Assembly (NCBI GenBank): GCA_015222115.1
Contig: JADFUO010000102.1
Span: 1 to 5,208, forward strand
Source: Bacteroidota bacterium
GTDB taxonomy: Bacteria; Bacteroidota; Bacteroidia; Bacteroidales; JADFUO01
Length of the DNA stretch: 5,208 nucleotides
Reading direction: 5' to 3'
The notes beneath the pieces were generated by a model. The model did no database searches. It was not told where the DNA came from and worked only from the letters and a program-made list of their open reading frames with translations. Below are positions 1-5,108 of this stretch, in pieces. A program made the translations under genes and the position numbers. Position 1 is the stretch's first letter. Every line of letters starts with the position of its first letter.

Positions 1-1
1 A

Positions 2-124
2 CCCGTCACTGCTCAGCTTTCCAAAACCTGTAATTTAATAATTCTCGGCGATTGGATAACAAATTTTTCTTATGCTGTCTTTGATGGAAATGAAGTAAAA
101 TTAAAGTTCTATAAATCTAACTAA
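2..124 (+). CDS. C-terminal end of an LpxH-like UDP-2,3-diacylglucosamine diphosphatase (5' partial)
   Basis: An open plus-strand frame enters from the left edge and runs 40 codons to a TAA at 122-124. The fragment contains ILGDW (fragment residues 14-18), then YAVFDG (24-29) and a basic tail, KLKFYKSN. From memory, this matches the C-terminus of Bacteroidota calcineurin-like metallophosphoesterases annotated as LpxH-type hydrolases, where a GHTHRP metal-binding motif is followed by a strand with LG[DE]W and then YAV[FY]DG. The fragment begins PVTAQ, which fits the residues just after such a GHTHRP motif. The metal-binding core lies outside the window, so the enzyme cannot be confirmed. If right, it cleaves UDP-2,3-diacylglucosamine to lipid X in the cytoplasm during lipid A synthesis. 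Its stop codon lies inside the 3' end of the oppositely oriented gtrA-like gene. Another metallophosphoesterase with the same fold is the main alternative. Confidence 0.66.
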   Translation, partial: PVTAQLSKTCNLIILGDWITNFSYAVFDGNEVKLKFYKSN

Positions 125-512
125 ATGTAATAAACGCATTTGCAAGAAAATTCCAAACTGTAACTACTGCTATTGCAAAAACTTTTGACAGGTAAAAATT
201 TAACTTATATTTAGTTATGATTATCCAAAGGATAAGTGTGTTAATACCCAAACCTATCAATGAAATTATAATAAATTCCGAATATTCAACAAATATTTCA
301 GGGTCGGTACTTTTGAAAGTCCATACACGGTTTAAATAATAATTTGAGCTGGCAGCAAGAGTAAAACCAATTGCATTGGAAACATATTTCTGAATTTTAA
401 GGATTTCCTTACAGATATATGTAAATCCGAAATCTACAAATAATCCAGAAAAACCTACAATTCCGAATTTTATGAATTTATATAAAAAAGACAGTGACCA
501 GATGTCAGACAT
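117..512 (-). CDS. GtrA-family polytopic membrane protein
   Basis: This is a complete 131-residue protein with four hydrophobic segments at about residues 13-38, 43-62, 77-100 and 107-131. It carries the GtrA family signatures (Pfam PF04138): FIKFGIVG entering helix 1, the NRVWTF motif (61-66) ending helix 2, and a last helix with WNFLANAFITF. About 130 residues and four helices are normal for the family. GtrA proteins sit in the inner membrane and are thought to move undecaprenyl- or polyprenyl-linked sugars for O-antigen, teichoic acid or arabinogalactan modification; the substrate cannot be read here. No glycosyltransferase is adjacent on this strand, although GtrA genes often have one nearby. 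The ATG at 512 is the first start after an in-frame stop just upstream (TAA at 520-522) and has no Shine-Dalgarno sequence, only an AT-rich leader. The TAG stop overlaps the convergent upstream gene by 8 bp. The family call is firm and the substrate unknown. Confidence 0.9.
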   Translation of the reverse strand: MSDIWSLSFLYKFIKFGIVGFSGLFVDFGFTYICKEILKIQKYVSNAIGFTLAASSNYYLNRVWTFKSTDPEIFVEYSEFIIISLIGLGINTLILWIIITKYKLNFYLSKVFAIAVVTVWNFLANAFITFS

Positions 513-522
513 AAAAAAATAT

Positions 523-550
523 TAACATATAACATTTAACGTATAACATT
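523..550. repeat. Four tandem copies of a 7-bp unit (TAACRTW)
   Basis: The sequence reads TAACATA, TAACATT, TAACGTA, TAACATT without interruption, which is four 7-bp units with consensus TAACRTW. It starts 11 bp upstream of the gtrA-like start codon. On that gene's transcript it would lie in the leader or promoter region. Whether it is a dispersed genomic repeat, a protein-binding array or chance in AT-rich DNA cannot be decided from one window. Confidence 0.6.
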
Positions 551-572
551 CAATTTCTTAGTCTCTATATTG

Positions 573-623
573 AGTGGCAGTAGCAAAAAATCCATACTGC
601 AAACTGCCACTGCTACTGCTACT
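573..623. repeat. Inverted clusters of a 6-bp tandem repeat, able to form a hairpin
   Basis: The right side holds ACTGCC, ACTGCT, ACTGCT, ACT in tandem (603-623), preceded by an offset ACTGCA (596-601). The left side holds the same unit in reverse complement, AGTGGC AGTAGC (573-584). AGTGGCAGT (573-581) pairs perfectly with ACTGCCACT (603-611) around a 21-nt loop. The cluster begins 4 bp from the stop codon of the M28 peptidase gene, so it would be in that gene's 3' untranslated region. A T-run does not follow the stem on either strand, so it is not a classic intrinsic terminator, though it could protect or process the 3' end. Confidence 0.6.
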
Positions 624-626
624 TAT

Positions 627-2423
627 TTATAGATTCACCAGCAAAACCTTCTTCTCCCCGTTCCTGATAATATCAACAGTGATAATTTGTCCCGGCTCAA
701 ATTTTTTCAGGCGATTCATATAATCATAAATATTTTTAACGGGTTTACCTTCTATAGCAACGATTAAATCACCCTTCAACATTCCTGCACTTTCAGCGGG
801 TTTTCCGGAAGTAACTCCACCCACAGCCAGACCGTTTTCCTGAGCAGATGTAAAATCAGGCATAATTCCCAAAGTAACTTTCAGCTTTTTTCCATATTTT
901 GATTTTTTCTTTTGACCCGCAGCTTTGAATGTAAGCTCATCCGGTCTGTTGATGATATCCAATATCAAATTGTACGAAAAATCAGCAACTAATTTTTGAC
1001 CTTCAAAATTAATAATTTCAATATCATCAAAAGGAGTATGATAATCGGCGTGAGCACCTGTTGTGATAAAAAACACAGGAATATTTTCAGCATAAAAAGA
1101 AGCATGGTCAGAAGGTCCGTATCCTTCCGGAGAATATCTTAGTTTGATTTTACTTCCTTCAGCTAAATTATCTAAGATTGACACTGCTTCGGCTGAGGTA
1201 CCTGTGCCGCTAACAACAATTGTTTTGGATTCAGGATTTAATCTTCCGATCATATCAAAATTTATCATTGTTTTGATATTTTCAAGGTCTGTCAACGGAT
1301 TGGCTGTAAAGTATTTTGAACCAAGAAGTCCCATTTCTTCAGCACCAAAAGCCATAACAATTACGCTTCTTTTCAGTTCATTTTTGTGGGCTGCTAATTT
1401 TTCGGCAATTTCAATAATACCGGCAACTCCCGAAGCATTGTCATCGGCACCGTTATGTACTGCATTTGTATCCGGCATTCTGGAGCCAGAACCAGGTCCG
1501 CCCATACCTAAATGATCATAATGTGCTCCTATTACAATAAATTCATTTTTCAGAACCGGGTCATTGCCCTCAATCATTGCAACAACATTTTGAGTTTGAG
1601 CTATTTTCTGCAAAATCTCAGTTGATGCGTCAACTATAACAGGCACTTCAAAACTTGCAGGTATATGACTATTATTTAATTGTCTTTCAAGATTTTCTAT
1701 AGTCTGATTATTTTGTTCCAATATTTTGTCAGTTATGTTTCTTTTAATATTTATCACAGGCAGACCTGAATTTGATTTTGTTTTATCAAAATACAATGAG
1801 ACCAGGTTATCTTCTTTATCAATTTCAACACCTGTAACAAACAAAACACCTGCTGCACCTTTATCTCTTGCAGTCAATACTTTGTCGCGGTCATCGGCAT
1901 AAGGTAAATATTTGTTTTCTTCTTCGTTAATATCAGGTGTGCCTCTTAAAATAATTACCCATTTATCAGATACATCAATGTCTTCATAATCGTTCCATTT
2001 GATGCTGTCTTTGTCAATGTCAAATCCATAACCAACAAAAACGACTGGTGCTTTTAGTTCATCATTTTTACTGAACGAATATGGGGAAAAGTCTTCGTTG
2101 AGTTTTCCTTCAAACTTTTTAAAAGAAAAAAAGTTGTTATTACCGGTTTTTACTTCTGTAACAACGTTAAAATATTGAAAGCCATCATCTCCAAGTAATT
2201 CGGCATCAAAAGTTTTGAATTGGTTTCTAATATAATTTGCTGCATTTTTCCCTCCGGGTGTTCCCGGCTTTCTGCCTTTTAAAGAATCTGAGGCAAGAAT
2301 GGAAATATGTTCTTTTAATTCATTTACGGTTATTTCAGGATTTTGCTGAATCTGAGCAAATAAACCTGCATTAAAATTTATTAAAATTAGTATTGCTAAT
2401 TTTTTAAATAATGTTTGTTTCAT
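627..2423 (-). CDS. Secreted M28-family zinc aminopeptidase with PA and PDZ domains
   Basis: This 598-residue exported metallopeptidase probably removes N-terminal residues from peptides in the periplasm or outside the cell. A signal peptide (1-23, cleavage likely at FA|Q) is followed by a short region with DSLKGRKPGTPGG (46-58), usual at the front of secreted M28 enzymes. A PA (protease-associated) domain spans roughly 115-235. The M28 catalytic domain covers about 280-490, and a PDZ domain (about 513-598, with the GKPAESAGMLKGDLIVAI motif) ends the protein. All expected di-zinc residues are present: H301 with D303 (HYD), bridging D327 (HNGADDNASG), catalytic base E362 and ligand E363 (GAEEMG), D390 (NFDMIGR) and H462 (YHTPFDD). 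There is no lipobox cysteine and no T9SS sorting domain, so the periplasm or general secretion is likely. The ATG at 2423 gives the complete signal peptide and has an AT-rich leader without a Shine-Dalgarno sequence. Substrate preference is not readable. Confidence 0.94.
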   Translation of the reverse strand: MKQTLFKKLAILILINFNAGLFAQIQQNPEITVNELKEHISILASDSLKGRKPGTPGGKNAANYIRNQFKTFDAELLGDDGFQYFNVVTEVKTGNNNFFSFKKFEGKLNEDFSPYSFSKNDELKAPVVFVGYGFDIDKDSIKWNDYEDIDVSDKWVIILRGTPDINEEENKYLPYADDRDKVLTARDKGAAGVLFVTGVEIDKEDNLVSLYFDKTKSNSGLPVINIKRNITDKILEQNNQTIENLERQLNNSHIPASFEVPVIVDASTEILQKIAQTQNVVAMIEGNDPVLKNEFIVIGAHYDHLGMGGPGSGSRMPDTNAVHNGADDNASGVAGIIEIAEKLAAHKNELKRSVIVMAFGAEEMGLLGSKYFTANPLTDLENIKTMINFDMIGRLNPESKTIVVSGTGTSAEAVSILDNLAEGSKIKLRYSPEGYGPSDHASFYAENIPVFFITTGAHADYHTPFDDIEIINFEGQKLVADFSYNLILDIINRPDELTFKAAGQKKKSKYGKKLKVTLGIMPDFTSAQENGLAVGGVTSGKPAESAGMLKGDLIVAIEGKPVKNIYDYMNRLKKFEPGQIITVDIIRNGEKKVLLVNL

Positions 2424-2509
2424 AAGTATATTAAATAAAATGAAGCTGCGAAGATATTAATAAACCTTATAGATTTATATTGTTATACCGAAAAAAATTG
2501 TTTCTATAA

Positions 2510-2517
2510 CAAACTTA
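2510..2517 (-). promoter_or_regulatory. Possible Bacteroidota -7 promoter element for the M28 peptidase gene
   Basis: On the minus strand this reads TAAGTTTG, matching the Bacteroidota -7 consensus TAnnTTTG. It would place a transcription start near 2503, giving a leader of about 80 nt. No TTTG-like -33 element is found at the expected spacing to the right. The 8-bp inverted repeat at 2480-2487 and 2505-2512 overlaps it and the predicted start, as an operator might. The match is short and the DNA AT-rich, so chance is possible. Confidence 0.3.
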
Positions 2518-2536
2518 TATATTAAAAACGTTTCAG

Positions 2537-2575
2537 GTTGCGGGTTACAGGTTGCAAGGAATTGTAACCTGCAAC
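2537..2575 (-). terminator. Hairpin downstream of the beta-helix gene, possible terminator, built from 7-bp repeats
   Basis: GTTGCGGGTTACA (2537-2549) pairs with TGTAACCTGCAAC (2563-2575) over 13 positions, with one G-T wobble and a 13-nt loop. On the minus strand it lies about 58 nt after the stop of the 745-residue gene and is followed, 7 nt later, by GTTTTTAAT. That is terminator-like, but the T-run is detached from the stem. The left arm and loop also read as three 7-bp units (AGGTTGC, GGGTTAC, AGGTTGC, 2535-2555). It may therefore be a repeat element first and a terminator second. Confidence 0.42.
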
Positions 2576-2632
2576 AATATTTTTCTTTGAATGCAGCTTC
2601 ATCAATGTTAGGAATTATTTAAGGTAGAAACA

Positions 2633-4870
2633 CTATTTAATCAATGTAAATTTTTTCGTAATAGAATATTTACTTGTAATTAATTTGTAAAAATAAACTC
2701 CTGCAGGTAAATCTGAACCATCAAACTCAACTTCATAACTTCCTGAATCACATTCTTCATTAATGATTTTTCTTATTTCATTTCCCTGAACGTCAAATAT
2801 GCTTAATGTTACAAAACATGGTTCCTGTATATTAAACCTGATATTTGTTGATTGGCTGAACGGGTTAGGATAATTTTGAGAAAGTGAAAAAGTTGAGGAT
2901 TCAGCGGGTTTTTCAATTGATGTAAAAACAAACGGTGTGAATTGCAATCCGTCAATCCATAATTCAAAGCCTACATCCCATGTATCGGCATGAAATTCAA
3001 AATAACTGATACTATCTAACGAAATATTGCCAAATGAAGTTCTTGACCATAAAGAATTGCCTGCTATCGGAATTGAATAATTTTTCCAGCTTCCGATTGT
3101 TGGATTTAAAATTGAAGATGCCGAGGTTGTATATTTATAATAGGCGCCACAGTCATTTCCTAAAATAATATGGCAAAACTGAAACCCATAGGGGGAATAA
3201 TTTTCTGATTTTAACCAAATATTTATAGAATCGTTTTCCGTAAAACTCCATGAGGCAATGGAATCGCCGCCGGGTCTATAAGTTGCGGCAATATCCCAGC
3301 CATTAGGAGTAGAAATATGCACAGATGCATAGCCAACCTTTTTATCGGTAGAGTCCCATTCAATAATTGTTGGCTCATGCAAGCCATACCACCAACACGA
3401 TTCAGGATAAGCATACCATACAGCCGGAGGTTCCGACAGGTCGTCAGGAGGGGTTTTCTGAAACACCGGTTCATCACCGGGAATATAAGGATGCCAGATA
3501 ACTTCACCTTTTGCCGGATTATCATTTACATCATAAATATTGCATGCAATTATATCTTCATCATTTACCATAAAGTTATTGTCAATAGCCCAAATATCGT
3601 ATTGGGAATTATTTTCAATATGGTAAAAGATACTTCTCTCAAAAAGGTTGCCGGTTATTGAATCATCTGTTGATAATCCTTCAAGGTATATCCCGTTTCT
3701 GTTACATATAAATTGATTATTCCTTACAACCAAGTGCTCGGTTTCTTTTGCCGAGATTGCAACAGTGTTACCTTCAATAATATTATCATATATAAAATAA
3801 TCATGTGAAAATTGATTTTGATAAGGTGGTATCCCATCACCTTCCCACAGCTCAAAACCATTAGGATTTTCATTTATAGTATTATTCGTAAATGTATTAT
3901 TAAAGCCCCTGTCAATTGCAATACCTGAATATTGATTGCCAATTATTTCGTTGCTGTCAACTATGGAGTTAAAGGAATATCCCAGCCAGAAGCCATAATG
4001 ACTGTAATTGCAAAGATTGTTTTTATAAACATTTCCATCGGCAAATGTAGCTTCAATGGCATTGTGAGGTGAGTAAGAACAATCGTTATAAGCAAAGTAA
4101 TTATTGTTAGGAATTGTTGAATAATTATATTGACCTAAAAATATCCCGTCACCAGAATATGTTAAATCATTATGTTCCACACGGTTTTCATTTGAAACTA
4201 TCAGCAAAATTGCGGCACAATCGCTTGGGTCGGTCAGGCGGTTGACATGAGAGCAATCATTGTGATGAATATTACAACTGTCAGTAAAATTCATCCTGAC
4301 ACCAAATCCGGTGTTCCAGTTCAAAACATTATCATGTATATGTATGCTGTCGCATTCATACATTGCTATTCCGTCGTTTTGCTGAGTCATTAAATTCGAA
4401 AATAGCTCAGAAACTCTGCTTTGGTGCATTAAAACGCCACCTCCTAATGCCTGGTTAACACCGGTCCAGATAGAAATCCATCCGGTAGTATCCTTTTGGT
4501 TGTATGAAAAGTTATTATCATTAATTATAATATTATGTGAGTTTTTAACTACTGTAGCATAATAATAATTAAAAACAGCATCAAAGTTTTTGATTATAAT
4601 ATTATTTGAGTTCTCAATATAAACCATATAACCGAAGTAGTTCTCACCTTCAACCGTAACACTGTCGCCGTCAATAATAATATTTTCTTTTCCTACAATC
4701 TGAATTACACCATCTTCATCAAAATCGCTGAATGTATAATCGTCCGCAGCTATTTTTATCCATGAGTTGCTTGGAATTTCCCAGTTATCCTGTAATGGCA
4801 GGTATTGCTGAGAAAAAGTAAGATTTGCAAAGAATAACAAAGCAAAAATTTGTAGTATATAATTTTTCAT
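2633..4870 (-). CDS. T9SS-exported parallel beta-helix protein with C-terminal beta-sandwich and sorting domain
   Basis: This complete 745-residue protein is probably on the cell surface or released. A signal peptide covers residues 1-20 (cleavage near TFS|QQ). Residues about 55-445 are a right-handed parallel beta-helix of NosD/PbH1 type, with repeated turns such as NIIINDNNFSYN, IHIHDNVLNWN, HHNDCSHVN and VVRNNQFICNRN. The helix closes with a segment ending IYDVNDNPAKGEVIWHPYIP (445-464), typical of such domains. A Pro-rich linker (about 465-485) leads to a beta-sandwich (about 490-647) ending YFEFHADTWDVGFELWIDGL, resembling galactose-binding or carbohydrate-binding folds. The end (about 658-745) is a type A sorting domain: FSLSQNYPNPF (661-671), then LPAGVYFYKL (721-730) and a basic tail. 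Beta-helices of this class often bind or cleave polysaccharides, but I see no lyase or hydrolase signature, so the activity is unknown. The ATG at 4870 is fixed by a strong ribosome-binding site and the signal peptide. Confidence 0.92.
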   Translation of the reverse strand: MKNYILQIFALLFFANLTFSQQYLPLQDNWEIPSNSWIKIAADDYTFSDFDEDGVIQIVGKENIIIDGDSVTVEGENYFGYMVYIENSNNIIIKNFDAVFNYYYATVVKNSHNIIINDNNFSYNQKDTTGWISIWTGVNQALGGGVLMHQSRVSELFSNLMTQQNDGIAMYECDSIHIHDNVLNWNTGFGVRMNFTDSCNIHHNDCSHVNRLTDPSDCAAILLIVSNENRVEHNDLTYSGDGIFLGQYNYSTIPNNNYFAYNDCSYSPHNAIEATFADGNVYKNNLCNYSHYGFWLGYSFNSIVDSNEIIGNQYSGIAIDRGFNNTFTNNTINENPNGFELWEGDGIPPYQNQFSHDYFIYDNIIEGNTVAISAKETEHLVVRNNQFICNRNGIYLEGLSTDDSITGNLFERSIFYHIENNSQYDIWAIDNNFMVNDEDIIACNIYDVNDNPAKGEVIWHPYIPGDEPVFQKTPPDDLSEPPAVWYAYPESCWWYGLHEPTIIEWDSTDKKVGYASVHISTPNGWDIAATYRPGGDSIASWSFTENDSINIWLKSENYSPYGFQFCHIILGNDCGAYYKYTTSASSILNPTIGSWKNYSIPIAGNSLWSRTSFGNISLDSISYFEFHADTWDVGFELWIDGLQFTPFVFTSIEKPAESSTFSLSQNYPNPFSQSTNIRFNIQEPCFVTLSIFDVQGNEIRKIINEECDSGSYEVEFDGSDLPAGVYFYKLITSKYSITKKFTLIK

Positions 4871-4874
4871 AATG

Positions 4875-4880
4875 CCTCCT
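4875..4880 (-). promoter_or_regulatory. Canonical Shine-Dalgarno AGGAGG for the beta-helix gene
   Basis: The minus strand reads AAAAAGGAGGCATTATG, with AGGAGG 4 nt before the ATG at 4870. It fixes the start codon. The gtrA-like and M28 genes here have nothing similar. Most Bacteroidota genes do not use Shine-Dalgarno pairing because the anti-SD end of 16S rRNA is sequestered on the ribosome, so this site may mark special translational control. Confidence 0.82.
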
Positions 4881-4913
4881 TTTTATTAATTTTTTTATCA
4901 AAATTAATAAAAA
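4880..4913. promoter_or_regulatory. Perfect 14-bp AT-only palindrome next to the ribosome-binding site
   Basis: TTTTTATTAATTTT (4880-4893) is the exact reverse complement of AAAATTAATAAAAA (4900-4913), with a 6-nt loop. In the gene's sense direction the stem ends on the first base of AGGAGG. As RNA it would be a hairpin directly upstream of the ribosome-binding site; as DNA it could be an operator over the promoter. Only A and T make up the arms, which raises the chance of coincidence. Confidence 0.5.
4899..4906 (-). promoter_or_regulatory. Possible Bacteroidota -7 promoter element for the beta-helix gene
   Basis: On the minus strand this reads TAATTTTG, matching TAnnTTTG. Transcription would start near 4892, leaving a short leader of about 22 nt that still contains the AGGAGG site. 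The position is sensible, but no clear TTTG -33 element appears at the usual distance, and the motif is easy to find by chance in this AT-rich stretch. Confidence 0.33.
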
Positions 4914-4964
4914 TTTTCACATTCAGATTACAGAATTAACTGGTTAGCGGTCATAAATTTCTAT

Positions 4965-5046
4965 AAACATTCCATTTCTATAATATCTTCAGTAAGACTT
5001 ATTTTCAACTTTCTTACAATATCACTGATAGAGAAATGGAATGTTT
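4965..5046. repeat. 82-bp element with perfect 15-bp terminal inverted repeats
   Basis: AAACATTCCATTTCT (4965-4979) is the exact reverse complement of AGAAATGGAATGTTT (5032-5046). Between the arms, TCAGT (4989-4993) can pair with ACTGA (5024-5028), or GTAAGA (4992-4997) with TCTTAC (5012-5017), so the whole segment could fold into one long stem. It lies between the terminator of the gene to the right and the likely promoter of the beta-helix gene, outside both predicted transcripts. A miniature mobile element, a dispersed palindromic repeat, an operator pair or a small RNA are all possible. No clear target-site duplication is seen. Confidence 0.6.
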
Positions 5047-5060
5047 TAATATAAATTAAA

Positions 5061-5084
5061 AAAGCTCCCAATTTTGGGAGCTTT
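5061..5084 (-). terminator. Intrinsic terminator of the right-hand T9SS cargo gene
   Basis: AAAGCTCCCA (5061-5070) and TGGGAGCTTT (5075-5084) form a perfect 10-bp stem with a 4-nt loop. On the minus strand the GC-rich stem core GCTCCCA/TGGGAGC is followed by six T residues and then an AT-rich tail. It starts 24 nt after the stop codon of the partial gene at 5109. On the plus strand only three T residues follow the core, so it works mainly for minus-strand transcription and separates the two T9SS cargo genes. Confidence 0.88.
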
Positions 5085-5108
5085 AAAAATATATTATGTA
5101 ACTAAAGA

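Larger units (their letters stand above)
2440..2602. repeat. 163-bp inverted-repeat-bounded segment filling most of the gap
   Basis: ATGAAGCTGC at 2440-2449 is the exact reverse complement of GCAGCTTCAT at 2593-2602. Inside these 10-bp ends sit two more inverted repeats: TTGTTATA (2480-2487) with TATAACAA (2505-2512), and a 13-bp pair at 2537-2575. The nesting could mark a small non-coding mobile element or a dispersed repeat, or a long structured 3' region of the gene to its right. No target-site duplication is obvious. The 209-bp gap between stop and start codons holds no convincing gene. Confidence 0.35.

Noticed and set aside
523..623. A CRISPR-like array in the gap upstream of the M28 stop.
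   Set aside because: The units are 6-7 bp and contiguous, without the 20-40 bp repeats and unique spacers of a CRISPR array, and no cas gene is nearby.
1144..1515. A plus-strand 123-codon open frame inside the M28 peptidase gene.
   Set aside because: It lies wholly antisense to the conserved catalytic domain, has no recognisable domain or ribosome-binding site, and is explained by the codon use of the real gene.
627..2423. Treating the M28 protein as a lipoprotein or a T9SS cargo.
   Set aside because: There is no cysteine after the signal peptide, and the C-terminus is a PDZ domain rather than a sorting domain.
3223..3661. Open frames of about 100-114 codons on both strands inside the beta-helix gene.
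   Set aside because: Both overlap the well-supported 745-residue protein in other frames and encode no recognisable domain or signal peptide with a leader.
2633..4870. Assigning the beta-helix protein as a specific polysaccharide lyase or as NosD.
   Set aside because: The PbH1 repeats are shared by many families, no lyase catalytic motif is visible, and no nitrous-oxide reductase genes are nearby.
4965..5046. The 15-bp palindrome as the terminator of the right-hand gene.
   Set aside because: A better terminator with a T-tract lies between it and that gene at 5061-5084, and this stem is not followed by a T-run in the minus direction.
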